The notes under the pieces were generated by a model, which searched no databases, was not told where the DNA came from, and worked only from the letters and a program-made list of their open reading frames with translations. A DNA stretch of 64,000 nucleotides from Lactobacillaceae bacterium L1_55_11 (GTDB taxonomy: Bacteria > Bacillota > Bacilli > Lactobacillales > Lactobacillaceae), in assembly GCA_029433155.1 (NCBI GenBank), contig JAQYTT010000004.1:1-64000 (forward strand), read 5' to 3'. The translations under genes were made by a program, and so were the position numbers. Below, piece by piece: positions 9,360 to 18,608 of the stretch; the first letter of the stretch is position 1, and each line of letters opens with the position of its first letter.

Positions 9360-10769
9360 ATGTCTCAATCCCGTCCTACTGCTAAACATGCCCAACATAA
9401 TCATCCCCGCCCAGTCAGTGTCAAGGTCGGCCAGAAATTTCCACTGACCATTAAACGTCTGGGTATCAACGGCGAAGGGATTGGTTATTTTAAGCGTAAG
9501 ATTACCTTTGTACCCGGGGCCCTCCCAGGCGAAGTCATCACCGCGAAGGTAACGGCCGTTAACCCCAAGTACTTAGAGGCCCGGCTGGTCACCGTGCGGA
9601 CTCCCTCACCAGACCGGGTCAGTGCCCCCAAAACCGAAGATGGCGTTGGTGGTTTAGAACTGGCTCACTTGGCCTATCCGGCCCAGCTAGCCTTTAAAGA
9701 GGATCTCATCCGCCAGGCACTGGAAAAGTTCCAACCACGCAACTGGCAGCCAATTCCGATTAAAAAGACCCTGGGCATGGATCAGCCCGACCACTACCGT
9801 AACAAGGCCCAGTTCCCGGTCCGCCGGGTTGGTGACCAGGTTCGGATTGGCATGTACAAGCGGGGCAGCCACGACTTGGTTGACTTAACCGACAGTCCCA
9901 CCCAGGATGCCACCACCATGGCCATCATTAACCAGATGCGGACCATTCTGACCGATTTGGATCTATCCATCTACGATGAAAAACGCAACCGTGGTGATTT
10001 AAAGGCCATCGTTGTTAGGGCCAACCAGGACGGCCAGGCACAGCTAACCCTGGTCACCAACCGGGCGGACTTCCCGGGCAGCGACCAGTTAGTCGCTGCG
10101 ATTCGGCGTGAAATCCCGACCGTAACTGGTATTTTCCAGAACATTAATCCAGGTAAGATCAGTTTGATGTGGGGTGATGAAACTCGCAAGCTCTGGGGCG
10201 CTGACTACTTAAATGAAGAAATTCTCGGTTTGAACTTTGCCCTGTCTCCCCGGGCCTTTTTGCAGCTCAACTACCAGCAGATGTTACTGACCTACGAAAC
10301 CGCCATTGCTGCCTTGGACCCCAAACCTGGTGACCGCCTGGTGGACGCCTATGCTGGCGTGGGTACCTTGGGTCTGTCAATGGCCAACTATGTCCAGGAA
10401 GTTCGCGGCATGGAAATCATCCCCGAAGCCGTGGCCGATGCCCAGCAAAATGCCCGAGACAACGGCATTGAAAACGCCCACTACGAAGTTGGTCTGGCTG
10501 AGGAGCTCCTACCGGAGTGGCAGCAGGGTGGTTTTAAACCCAACGCCCTGATTGTTGATCCACCACGGGCCGGCCTAGACAGCCGCTTGCGGCGGGCCAT
10601 CATTTACGCTAAGCCAGAAAAGTTTGTTTACATATCTTGTAACCCGGCCACCCTGGCCCGGGACTTAGTTGACCTCAGTCAGGCCTATGATGTCGACTAC
10701 ATCCAGCCGATTGACATGTTCCCCCAGACCCCACGGTGGGAAGGAGTCGTTAAGCTCCATCGGCGCTAG
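9360..10769 (+). CDS. rlmCD: 23S rRNA uracil-C5 methyltransferase (RlmCD/RumA type)
   Basis: Methylates uracils of 23S rRNA (U747 and U1939 in the Bacillus enzyme) with S-adenosylmethionine. The 469 residues show a TRAM RNA-binding domain (about 22-80), an AdoMet-binding segment DAYAGVGTLGLSMA near 328 and the catalytic Cys in FVYISCNPATLARDL near 428. The four cysteines that bind an Fe-S cluster in E. coli RlmD are not seen near residues 80-120. The ribosome-binding site is weak. It shares a transcript with the preceding membrane protein. Confidence 0.93.
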   Translation: MSQSRPTAKHAQHNHPRPVSVKVGQKFPLTIKRLGINGEGIGYFKRKITFVPGALPGEVITAKVTAVNPKYLEARLVTVRTPSPDRVSAPKTEDGVGGLELAHLAYPAQLAFKEDLIRQALEKFQPRNWQPIPIKKTLGMDQPDHYRNKAQFPVRRVGDQVRIGMYKRGSHDLVDLTDSPTQDATTMAIINQMRTILTDLDLSIYDEKRNRGDLKAIVVRANQDGQAQLTLVTNRADFPGSDQLVAAIRREIPTVTGIFQNINPGKISLMWGDETRKLWGADYLNEEILGLNFALSPRAFLQLNYQQMLLTYETAIAALDPKPGDRLVDAYAGVGTLGLSMANYVQEVRGMEIIPEAVADAQQNARDNGIENAHYEVGLAEELLPEWQQGGFKPNALIVDPPRAGLDSRLRRAIIYAKPEKFVYISCNPATLARDLVDLSQAYDVDYIQPIDMFPQTPRWEGVVKLHRR

Positions 10770-10793
10770 ACCTAGCTTTATCCCTGCAATGCT

Positions 10794-10802
10794 TGTTATA
10801 CT
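10794..10802 (+). promoter_or_regulatory. Extended -10 promoter of the YczE-type gene
   Basis: TGTTATACT: a TG dinucleotide one base before TATACT, 29 nt upstream of the start codon at 10832. No clear -35 is needed with an extended -10. Confidence 0.5.
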
Positions 10803-10831
10803 ATTAGTCGTAAATTCTATGAGGAGTCTTC

Positions 10832-11548
10832 ATGTACTATAGCGACGGACAGTTTTATCAGCTAAAAATCCAGCAAATCGTTTTTTACTTCATTGTTTCC
10901 CTGACGATTAACGCCTTTGGTAACGGGTTGAGCGTCGCCAGTAACATGGGATCAGCACCGTGGACCGCGGCTGCGGCTAACCTGGCCAACGTAACTGGGG
11001 CACCAATCGCCGTCTTCTTGCTCCTGATTAGTACTTCCGTTGCCTGTGCCAATCTGGTTATTTCTGGTAACTATAACTGGCCGCGCTTTTTTGGTAACAT
11101 CGCCTTTGGGGCCGCCTTCTCAGTCCTGGTTGGTCTCTTTGCCACTTTCTTCCGGCACCTGGGCGTGGAAAACTTGCCCATCGTTTGGCGGGTAATTGTC
11201 GATATCTTTGCCGTTACCAACGTTGGAATCGGAATTTCCATTTACCAGCGGGTCAACCTAATCATGCATCCGATTGATGACCTCACCAACATCCTGCGCT
11301 TTAAGTACTTCCACGGTAATCCTAGCAAGGCCCAGATTAGTAACTTCATCTTTGCCGTCGGCATTTCCGTGGTCTGCTTTATCTTCAGCCACAAGCTAGT
11401 AGCCCTAAACATCGGAACGGCCTTCTCCTTCTTCTGCCAAGGAAAAATCATTGGTTTCTCCGATGTCCATGTTTTCAAGCACCTGGTTCACGGTGATTTG
11501 AGTAAGATTCACAAGAGCAAGGTTCAAAAATCAAGTCAGCAACCCTAA
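10832..11548 (+). CDS. YczE/YyaS/YitT-family membrane protein
   Basis: A 238-residue integral membrane protein with five to six helices. The family signature is the stretch NGLSVASNMGSAPWTA near residues 30-45, followed by a second half with HPIDDL. Members are mostly of unknown function; Bacillus YczE is needed for surfactin production. AGGAG precedes the ATG by 6 nt. It is flanked by its own promoter and a strong terminator shared with folT. Confidence 0.75.
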   Translation: MYYSDGQFYQLKIQQIVFYFIVSLTINAFGNGLSVASNMGSAPWTAAAANLANVTGAPIAVFLLLISTSVACANLVISGNYNWPRFFGNIAFGAAFSVLVGLFATFFRHLGVENLPIVWRVIVDIFAVTNVGIGISIYQRVNLIMHPIDDLTNILRFKYFHGNPSKAQISNFIFAVGISVVCFIFSHKLVALNIGTAFSFFCQGKIIGFSDVHVFKHLVHGDLSKIHKSKVQKSSQQP

Positions 11549-11550
11549 AT

Positions 11551-11586
11551 AAAAAGCCCTCCGGCACAAACCGGATGGCTTTTTTT
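11551..11586. terminator. Bidirectional terminator between the YczE-type gene and folT
   Basis: AGCC-TCCGG stem with CCGGA-GGCT, an A-run on the left and T6 on the right. Confidence 0.88.
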
Positions 11587-12142
11587 ATGAGAAAATACGC
11601 TGACTAAAGCGGGTCACAACCGTACTATTTAGGATGAAGTAGGTTAAGAGTACTTGGATTGGATAAAAAATTACGGACTTGATCAGCCGGGGCGTGATAA
11701 AGGCCCAAAACGATGCCCAATTATGAATGCCACCATACATCCAGTAGATGCACAAGGAGTTCAAGGTCAGGTTAACAATCACTGTTATCAAGGCGGTCGT
11801 CGTTAAGACCCGGGGCCAGCTGAGATGGCTGTGGCCGTAATAAGCTAGACCATAAATCGCACCACCGATGGCGGCGACCACAGTGTAGGCCGGAAAATTT
11901 TGCCCGCCGAGAAACAAGAAGGCCTTGAGCTGGTCTAAAACCATGGCCACTAAGATTGACCAGACCGGGCCATACCATTTCCCAATCAAGGCGGTGACAA
12001 TCGAGACGAAGCTAACCTGGACTAACTGGGTGCCAAAGGTCAGCTGTCCCAAGACGATGCTCATGGCCATCAAAACGGCTAAGACAACCAGAGACTTGGT
12101 GCTAAGCGGTGGTATCAGCCCCCGCGAACTGTGCTTTTCCAT
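11585..12142 (-). CDS. folT: Folate-specific S component of an ECF vitamin transporter
   Basis: A membrane protein that binds folate and docks on a shared EcfAA'T energising module encoded elsewhere. The 185 residues have about six helices (for example SLVVLAVLMAMSIVLG and ILVAMVLDQLKAFLF), the usual size for an S component. Folate specificity is inferred mainly from the THF riboswitch in its leader. The frame extends upstream to 12292, but that part overlaps the riboswitch. The ATG at 12142, 9 nt after GGAGG, is the start. Confidence 0.88.
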   Translation of the reverse strand: MEKHSSRGLIPPLSTKSLVVLAVLMAMSIVLGQLTFGTQLVQVSFVSIVTALIGKWYGPVWSILVAMVLDQLKAFLFLGGQNFPAYTVVAAIGGAIYGLAYYGHSHLSWPRVLTTTALITVIVNLTLNSLCIYWMYGGIHNWASFWAFITPRLIKSVIFYPIQVLLTYFILNSTVVTRFSQRIFS

Positions 12143-12187
12143 GTGTTTGAACCTCCAAGGGAGTGTCCACCATGTTTTGGTGAATGC

Positions 12188-12261
12188 GGTACCTGCATCG
12201 CACGTAATCGTTTCGTTGGTGGGCCACATTCCGTGCCCACCACACTTAACGCGCAGGTACC
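12188..12261 (-). promoter_or_regulatory. THF (tetrahydrofolate) riboswitch
   Basis: On the minus strand the aptamer opens with GGTACCTGC (12253-12261) and closes with its perfect complement (12188-12196), forming P1. Between them are the conserved GCGTTAAGTGTG, GGAATGTGG and ACGAAACGA elements of this class. A short CTCC/GGAG pairing around the folT Shine-Dalgarno (12152-12156) lies downstream, so control is probably at translation. Confidence 0.9.
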
Positions 12262-12314
12262 TACCCCGTATTTTATTTTGTCTACCGACCACCCTATCGT
12301 AACACTATCCCCGA

Positions 12315-12351
12315 CAAAAAAGCCCCCGACCTAATGTGGTCGGGGGCTTTA
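12315..12351 (-). terminator. Terminator of the surface-protein gene
   Basis: AGCCCCCGACC/GGTCGGGGGCT stem with T6 on the minus strand. Confidence 0.92.
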
Positions 12352-12367
12352 ATTTAACAAATTAGAC

Positions 12368-15300
12368 TTAGTTAACCTTGTTAACGCTGTCAATCTTAAG
12401 AGTTGCCTCTTCAGTTTGGAAGTAAACCACCTGCATGGCGATATCTGACTTCAAACTGTCCTTAGGCAGGGTAACTGACCAAGACAGGCCGTTCTTAGTT
12501 GCTTGAACGCCGTTGAAGGTCCAAGTCTTTAGGATATTAGATAGCGTTTCAGCGTTTCCAAAGGCTGAGTTACCACCGAAGGTAAAGATCAGGGTCGCCT
12601 GATCACCATTAACGGTCATCTCAGCTGGCTTGCTAAACATGCCATCCATGACTGACTTAGTAGTTGAGTCATTCTTCTTCCACATGGTGAAGGCCACCTG
12701 GTAACGCCCGTCCGTTAAACCAGTTGACTCACTGGCGGAAGTGCTAGCAACCGTGCTGGCACTTTGACTGCTAGCCGTGCTAGCTGACTGACTGGCGCTG
12801 GTACTCTGACTTGCCTGGCTAGCACTGGTTGAATCAGTCGCTGAGGCCGCCGTTGAAGCAGAAGTCGAAGTTGAGGCTGCATCAGCCGTGCTTTGAGCAG
12901 CTACCGTGCTGTTGCTGGTGCTGACACTGGTTGAAGTCGACTCACTCTGCTTAATGCTGTCAGCAACCTGGCTAGCGGAAGTGCTGGCGCTAGTTGACTG
13001 GCTCTGGGATGAGCTGTCGTTTCCCTGACTAACCGAGGTACTGATACTAGTTGACTGACTCTGCGAAGAGCTGTCATTTGCCTGACTAGTTGAAGTGCTG
13101 GTACTAGTTGAAACCGAAGTGGAATCTACTGTAGTTGAGCTACTAGTGTTTTGACTGGTACTAGTCTGCGCAGCACTAGTTGATGTACTTGCGCTCGTGC
13201 TAGTCGAAGTTGAACTAGCGTCTTCGCTGTCGAGCTGGTTCAGCTCATTGGTCAGTGAATCCAACTGTGACTGTTCCGTGCTGTCAGCCGTTGAAGCGGA
13301 CTGACTCTGTGAAGTCACCGCACTATCAGTGGTTGAGGCCTGGGCACTCTGTGACTGAACCGCGCTGTCGATGGCTGCCTGTGACTGACTCTGGCTGGCC
13401 AGGATGCTGTTTTGTGCGGCAGTTGACAGGTTCTGTGAGTTGATCTGGCTAGCCGTCTGACTCTTAAAGGCTGATTCCAACTGACTCTGCGAGTCCACTG
13501 CTGAAACCGAAGTGCTCTGACTATCAGAAGTTGAGGCGCTGGTTGAAGTACTAGTTGAAGCAACTGCAGAAGCGCTTTGACTTACTGACGTAGAAGTTGA
13601 GTCGACAGCTGACTGGCTTTCACTAGCTGAAGTTGAGCCTGACGTTGATTCAGAAGCACTGGTTGAAGTGCTTGTTGAAGCGATTGCAGAAGCACTCTGG
13701 CTTACTGAAGTAGAAGTAGAGTCAACAGCTGACTGGCTTTCGCTAGCCGAAGTTGAGCTTGAAGTTGATTCAGAAGCACTGGTCGAAGTTGAAGTGCTCT
13801 CGCTTACTGAAGCTGAGGTTGACTCACTGGTGCTAGTTGAAGCTGAAGTGCTTTCGCTTACTGAAGCAGAAGTTGATTCGCTCGTGCTAGTCGAGGCTGA
13901 AGTACTTTCGCTTACTGAAACAGAAGTTGACTCGCTGGTACTAGTTGAGGCTGAAACACTCTCAGAGGCCTGGGTTGAAACGCTTTGGCTAGCGGAAGTT
14001 GACGTTGATTCGCTGGCTACCGCTGAAGTCGAAGTGCTTTCAGAGGCCTGAGTTGAGGCGCTAACACTGGTTGAAGTAGATGTGCTATTTGAAGCCTGGG
14101 TTGAAAGGCTGTTACTAGTTGAATCAGCCACACTTTGTGAGCTTGACGTTGACTGGCTCTGGCGCTCAGAACGGGCTGCGGTCAAAGAACCGACCCGGCT
14201 AGCCAGCGTTGAAATCGTCGTGCTGCGGGAGTTGCTCTGGTTCAAAGCCTCAGAAACGGCCGTGCTCCGAGAAAGGACCGTGCTTTGGTAAGTCGAAACG
14301 GCAGCACTATCAGAAGCACGTTGACTGTCACCAGCTGACAGGCTGGCAAAGCGTGAGCTGACCTGGCTCGTCAAATCAGAAGCCACCGCACTTTGTGAGA
14401 AGAGCTGGCTCAGAGTGTCAGAAGCGGTTGCTGAGGCAACCTGAGAACTACTCTGGGATGGGGCCGTAGTCGTTGAATTTGTAGCACTGTCAGAACTTGC
14501 TGAAGTTGAGCTGGCAGTCGTAGTGCTGTTGGCACTGGTTGAATTGCTATCAGCCGCCGTTGAAGTTGAAGTGCTATCTGGGTTAGTCGTGGCACCATCA
14601 ATCTTGAAGTACACGCCGTACTCGTGGTTGTAGCCCAAGCTTTGAACATTGACGTGCATCTTTTCATAGATGTTGTTAGTTGCCAAATCAGCTGACGTCA
14701 AATCAAAGCGGTAACCAATCAGGTACTGAGCACCCACGTGGGCAACACTGGTCTGCTTACCAGCCAGGTAAACAACACTGTCAGCACCATAGCTTTCCGG
14801 CACACTGACAACCGTATCCAGCTGGTACTTACCATCGCCCAGGTCAGTGAGCTTAGCATCGGGGCTCATAAAGTTACTTGCCACCGAGGCCTGGTTGCTG
14901 CCATCCCCTTTGAGAATGGCCAGCTTAACATCCTTAGTCTGACCGTTGGCGTCAGCCTGCAGGCTAACTGGCAGCGTTAAGGTACCAGTGAACCGGTTGG
15001 CAAAGTTCTGACTACCAGCATTGGCCCAGGAGAAGTAGCTGTTACCAGCAGCAGTCACGTCGGTCAGGTGGATGTTGTTGTCCCCATCAACCGTGGCCTT
15101 AACCCCGGAACTGTACTTCAAGGTTACCGGCTGACCGCTAGCATCCTTCAGCGTGATTGCCCGGACAACATCATTTTGACCCTTTGTCAACTGCAATTCC
15201 GGCAGGGTGATGTTCTGGTTACGAGCATTTAAGGTCGTCAACTGCTTCAAGTTAGCCAGTGGACTCAGGTCCATGACCTGGTTCTTCAAGACATTGAGTT

Positions 15301-16774
15301 CCTGTAACTGGGTCAACTTGGCCAATGGCGTCAAATCACTAACCTGGTTGTTGCTCAAAGTCAGGGTCTGCAGGTTGGTCAAAGATGCCAATGGACTCAA
15401 GTCCTGGATGGCATTCTTGTCCAAGTACAGGGTGGTGAGTTGCTTTAAGTTAGCCAGTGGTGACAGGTCGCTAATCTTGTAGTTGAAATCAGCGGCCAGG
15501 CTCTGCAACTTAGTCAACTGACCAATCGTCTTCAAGCTGTTGTCATCAACGTTGGTCTGACTGACTGACAAATCCGTCAGGTTTGGCAGGTTCTTCAAGA
15601 CGCTAACGTCTTGAATTGGTAGCATACCAATCCGCAGAGACTGCAGGTTAGTCAACGGTGCCAAGAAATCTAGATTACTGAAGTTGTTCTTTGACAACTT
15701 CAAATTCGTCAAAGAAGTTAACTGGCTCAGTGAGCTTGGATCAGTAATCTTGTTGGACATCAAGCTCAGTGAAGTCAACTGCTTCATCTGGCTCAGGTCT
15801 GGCACGGTCGTCAGCTTAGTGTCTTGCAAGTCCAAGTTCTGCAAGTGGGTCAAAGTTGACAAGACCTTCAGCTGGTCTGGTTGGCTGCCGTAGTTGTTGC
15901 TGGTCAGAGACAGACTAGTCAAGTTAGGCAGACTAGCCAGGGGGGTTAAGTCTGGCACCTGGTCGGACTTGTTGGCAATGAAGTCCAAGCTTTGCAGCTG
16001 GGTCAGGTTAGCCAGCGGTGCCAAGTTGGTGATGTTGTTGAAGCTAAGGTTCAAACTCTGCAAGGCCGTGGCATACTGCAAACCAGTGATATCTGAGATA
16101 CCATCCGCCCGCAAATCCAATTTCTTCAAAGTAGCCAGGTTCTGCTGGGTTAAATCGGCACCATTCAAATTGCTAGTCAGGGCCTGGCGCAACGCAGCAT
16201 CGGGTACCAACTGGGCCGCAGCGGCAACCTTAGCAGCGACTGCTGAAGTTGAGGCTGACTGAGACGCCGTCGTTGAAGCGGAAGTGCTCTGACTGTCCGT
16301 GTTGCTGGTGCTAGCCGTTTGTTGATTAGCACTCGTGCTGTCACCAGTTGACTTTGATGACTGACTATCTGACTGGGTAGTTGTGCTGGTATCAGCCGCC
16401 TTAGTGGTAGCCGTGCTATCAGCATTAGTCGTCGTGTCAGCGGCCTGGGTCGTTGAAGCCTGGCTGTCGGTAGCCGTACTAGTAGCGTTAGCCGTACTTG
16501 CCTGGTTAGTGCTGTCAGTGGTCTGAGCAGTCTGGGTTGTAGCTGCGTTGTCACTATTCGCCGTGGTCGTCAAAACTGCTGACGACTGGTTAGTCGTGGC
16601 GGCATTGCTGCCCTGGGACTGCGTACTCGTGGTGGTCTGGTCATCGGCGGCTGCCTGGTGGTTCTGAGCCACACCCACGGCCAAGGCCGCGTTTACCAAA
16701 CCAATTCCGGCAACCACCCAGTGCTTACCGGACTTATATGATTTAAAATATTTTTTTTCTTCTGAAACGCCCAT
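12368..16774 (-). CDS. Serine-rich LRR surface protein with KxYKxGKxW signal and NEAT-like domains
   Basis: A 1468-residue secreted protein. The N-terminus has the KSYKSGKHW signal motif (residues 11-19) of proteins usually exported by the accessory SecA2/SecY2 route. Next are a Thr/Ser/Gln-rich stretch (45-180), about fourteen internalin-like leucine-rich repeats (about 215-520; LSPLANLKQLTTL type), a NEAT-like beta domain (about 630-725, ending HVNVQSLGYNHEYGVYF), a long serine-rich region (about 730-1350; STSASTSTSES units) and a second NEAT-like domain (about 1351-1468; DGRYQVAFTMW, FSKPAEMTV). It ends without LPxTG or a membrane anchor, so surface retention is unexplained. Likely role: adhesion, possibly with haem or iron binding (inference from NEAT). 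No secA2 or glycosylation genes are in the window. Confidence 0.88.
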   Translation of the reverse strand: MGVSEEKKYFKSYKSGKHWVVAGIGLVNAALAVGVAQNHQAAADDQTTTSTQSQGSNAATTNQSSAVLTTTANSDNAATTQTAQTTDSTNQASTANATSTATDSQASTTQAADTTTNADSTATTKAADTSTTTQSDSQSSKSTGDSTSANQQTASTSNTDSQSTSASTTASQSASTSAVAAKVAAAAQLVPDAALRQALTSNLNGADLTQQNLATLKKLDLRADGISDITGLQYATALQSLNLSFNNITNLAPLANLTQLQSLDFIANKSDQVPDLTPLASLPNLTSLSLTSNNYGSQPDQLKVLSTLTHLQNLDLQDTKLTTVPDLSQMKQLTSLSLMSNKITDPSSLSQLTSLTNLKLSKNNFSNLDFLAPLTNLQSLRIGMLPIQDVSVLKNLPNLTDLSVSQTNVDDNSLKTIGQLTKLQSLAADFNYKISDLSPLANLKQLTTLYLDKNAIQDLSPLASLTNLQTLTLSNNQVSDLTPLAKLTQLQELNVLKNQVMDLSPLANLKQLTTLNARNQNITLPELQLTKGQNDVVRAITLKDASGQPVTLKYSSGVKATVDGDNNIHLTDVTAAGNSYFSWANAGSQNFANRFTGTLTLPVSLQADANGQTKDVKLAILKGDGSNQASVASNFMSPDAKLTDLGDGKYQLDTVVSVPESYGADSVVYLAGKQTSVAHVGAQYLIGYRFDLTSADLATNNIYEKMHVNVQSLGYNHEYGVYFKIDGATTNPDSTSTSTAADSNSTSANSTTTASSTSASSDSATNSTTTAPSQSSSQVASATASDTLSQLFSQSAVASDLTSQVSSRFASLSAGDSQRASDSAAVSTYQSTVLSRSTAVSEALNQSNSRSTTISTLASRVGSLTAARSERQSQSTSSSQSVADSTSNSLSTQASNSTSTSTSVSASTQASESTSTSAVASESTSTSASQSVSTQASESVSASTSTSESTSVSVSESTSASTSTSESTSASVSESTSASTSTSESTSASVSESTSTSTSASESTSSSTSASESQSAVDSTSTSVSQSASAIASTSTSTSASESTSGSTSASESQSAVDSTSTSVSQSASAVASTSTSTSASTSDSQSTSVSAVDSQSQLESAFKSQTASQINSQNLSTAAQNSILASQSQSQAAIDSAVQSQSAQASTTDSAVTSQSQSASTADSTEQSQLDSLTNELNQLDSEDASSTSTSTSASTSTSAAQTSTSQNTSSSTTVDSTSVSTSTSTSTSQANDSSSQSQSTSISTSVSQGNDSSSQSQSTSASTSASQVADSIKQSESTSTSVSTSNSTVAAQSTADAASTSTSASTAASATDSTSASQASQSTSASQSASTASSQSASTVASTSASESTGLTDGRYQVAFTMWKKNDSTTKSVMDGMFSKPAEMTVNGDQATLIFTFGGNSAFGNAETLSNILKTWTFNGVQATKNGLSWSVTLPKDSLKSDIAMQVVYFQTEEATLKIDSVNKVN
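13500..14070 (-). repeat. Tandem degenerate repeats coding Ser/Thr/Ala/Glu
   Basis: The densest part of the serine-rich region. Units of roughly 36-60 nt encode SESTSAS and STSTSES blocks, and two longer near-copies encode SESQSAVDSTSTSVSQSAS (about 13560-13770). Such coding repeats vary in number between strains. Confidence 0.8.
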
Positions 16775-16885
16775 ATTCTCTCCTTTTATGGCACACTACC
16801 GAATTGGTAGCCTCCAAATCAAGCCATCGTGCGGGTGAAGAAGCTTAAAATTTTCTTAAAAACTTAAGCAAATCTTTCAAGAAAT

Positions 16886-16914
16886 ATTCTAACATTTTCA
16901 CAAGGTAATCACAA
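16886..16914 (-). promoter_or_regulatory. Promoter of the surface-protein gene
   Basis: TTGTGA (16909-16914), 17 nt, TAGAAT (16886-16891) on the minus strand. The leader is about 105 nt long and contains a small CTACC/GGTAG hairpin near 16798-16812. AGGAG lies just before the ATG. Confidence 0.65.
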
Positions 16915-16969
16915 CGCCAAATCCCGCATTCTGACAGCGTTCTTAAGGGTTCAAACCTTATCACATGAT

Positions 16970-16997
16970 AAAAACCACCGGATATCGGTGGTTTTTT
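16970..16997. terminator. Terminator of prfC
   Basis: ACCACCG/CGGTGGT stem, with T-runs on both sides so it can work in both directions. On the minus strand it directly follows the prfC stop region. Confidence 0.85.
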
Positions 16998-16999
16998 AC

Positions 17000-18511
17000 T
17001 CACATTTTTGCCTCTAGGTCAACGTCAGGATACTTATCTCGGAACCAATTTAGGGCAAATTGGTTTTCAAATAAGAAGACTGGCTGATCATAACGGTCCT
17101 TGACCAGAAGGTTACGGGAAGAGGCCATTTTTTCATCCAGTTGGTCGGGTCGAATCCAACGGGCAACCTTGGATCCGATTAGTTCAAACTGGATTTCAAC
17201 GTTATATTCATTTTCCATCCGAAACTTGAAGACATCAAATTGCAGCTGTCCCACGGCTCCGATAATGTATTCATTGCCCTGCCAGGACTTGTAAAGTTGG
17301 ATGGTTCCTTCCTGAACCAGCTGTTCCACACCCTTGTGGTAGGACTTTTGCTTCATGACATCCTTGGCAATCACCCGGTTAAAGTATTCCGGCGTGAAGG
17401 TTGGCAGGTCTGGGAACTGAACCTTGCGCTTACCCGAATAAATCGTGTCCCCAATTTGGAAATTACCGGTGTCATAAACCCCGATAATATCACCGGGCAC
17501 GGCGGTTTGGACGTTTTCACGTTCTTCGGCCATGAACTGGGTCACGTTAGAGAGCCGCATCTTCTTGCCGGTCCGTTGCAGGGTCACATCCATGCCGCGG
17601 TCAAACTCCCCGGAAACAATCCGGACAAAGGCAATCCGGTCACGGTGACGGGGGTCCATGTTGGCCTGAATCTTAAAGACAAAGCCGGTAAACTGAGGGT
17701 CGTCCGGTTCAATTTCAAGGTCATCAACCGTCAAAACTGGGCCAGGTGCCGGTGCGTACTTGAGGTACTCGCGCAAGAACTCGGTCACCCCGAAGTTCAC
17801 CAGGGCGGAACCGAAGAAGACCGGTGTCAGGCGACCCTGGTCGACCGCTTTACGGTCAAACTCATTCCCAGCATCCTTGAGCAGTTCAATCTCATCCATT
17901 CCCTCAGCCATGACGGACTCATCGGCTTTGGCATTTTTAAAGGGAATCAGCTCATTATCTTGGAGGTCATAAATCCCCTGCAGGATTTGGCCGGAACCAA
18001 TTGGCCAGTTCATCGGATAGGCCTGAATGCCCAGGACCGTTTCAACTTCGTCAACCAGGTCCAAGGGTGAACGGGCATCCCGGTCAATCTTGTTAAAGAA
18101 GGTAAAGATTGGAATTCCACGCTGTGACACGATTTCAAAGAGCTTCTTGGTCTGGGGCTCGATTCCCTTGGCCGCATCGACAACCATGACCACGGAATCG
18201 ACCGCCATCAGGGTCCGGTAGGTATCTTCAGAGAAATCCTCGTGCCCGGGGGTATCCAGGATATTGATCCGCTTGCCGTCGTAATCGAACTGCAATACCG
18301 AAGAAGTAACCGAGATTCCACGCTGCTGCTCGATGGCCATCCAGTCCGAAGAGGCCAGTTTCTTAGATCCCCGGCCCTTAACAGTTCCGGCTTCACGAAT
18401 CACACCGCCGTGTAAGAGCAGTTGCTCGGTTAGGGTTGTCTTACCGGCATCGGGGTGGGAAATAATCGCAAAGGTCCGGCGATTTTTAAGTTGTTCTTGA
18501 AAGTTTTCCAT
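17000..18511 (-). CDS. prfC: Peptide chain release factor 3
   Basis: A GTPase that removes RF1/RF2 from the ribosome after peptide release. The 503 residues are slightly shorter than E. coli RF3 (529). GTP-binding motifs: G1 SHPDAGKTT near residues 18-26, G3 DTPGHEDF near 85-92, and G4 NKID near 139. The translation-factor domain 2 and an RF3-type C-terminus follow. It stands alone between two terminators. Confidence 0.96.
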   Translation of the reverse strand: MENFQEQLKNRRTFAIISHPDAGKTTLTEQLLLHGGVIREAGTVKGRGSKKLASSDWMAIEQQRGISVTSSVLQFDYDGKRINILDTPGHEDFSEDTYRTLMAVDSVVMVVDAAKGIEPQTKKLFEIVSQRGIPIFTFFNKIDRDARSPLDLVDEVETVLGIQAYPMNWPIGSGQILQGIYDLQDNELIPFKNAKADESVMAEGMDEIELLKDAGNEFDRKAVDQGRLTPVFFGSALVNFGVTEFLREYLKYAPAPGPVLTVDDLEIEPDDPQFTGFVFKIQANMDPRHRDRIAFVRIVSGEFDRGMDVTLQRTGKKMRLSNVTQFMAEERENVQTAVPGDIIGVYDTGNFQIGDTIYSGKRKVQFPDLPTFTPEYFNRVIAKDVMKQKSYHKGVEQLVQEGTIQLYKSWQGNEYIIGAVGQLQFDVFKFRMENEYNVEIQFELIGSKVARWIRPDQLDEKMASSRNLLVKDRYDQPVFLFENQFALNWFRDKYPDVDLEAKM

Positions 18512-18567
18512 AGCGTCTTATATTCTACCTGAAAAAGCCCCCCACCGCTACGTTTCGGCCCACAAAC

Positions 18568-18602
18568 ACAAAAGCAGTGAAAATAATTTTCACTGCTTTT
18601 GC
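18568..18602 (-). terminator. Terminator of the opp operon
   Basis: AAAGCAGTGAAAA/TTTTCACTGCTTT stem, directly after the oppF stop on the minus strand. Confidence 0.88.
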
Positions 18603-18608
18603 TTTAAA

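Noticed and set aside
13668-14051. A 127-codon plus-strand frame rich in Glu, Val and Leu repeats opposite the surface-protein gene
   Set aside because: It is the antisense reading of serine-rich repeats; the repeat pattern and low-complexity product follow from the coding strand. No ribosome-binding site.
13500-14070. Possible CRISPR-like array
   Set aside because: Units are variable in length and in frame, encode Ser/Thr/Glu, and have no identical repeats with unique spacers.
17240-18070. A 276-codon plus-strand open frame inside prfC
   Set aside because: It lies entirely opposite a well-conserved GTPase gene with no ribosome-binding site; a shadow of codon bias.
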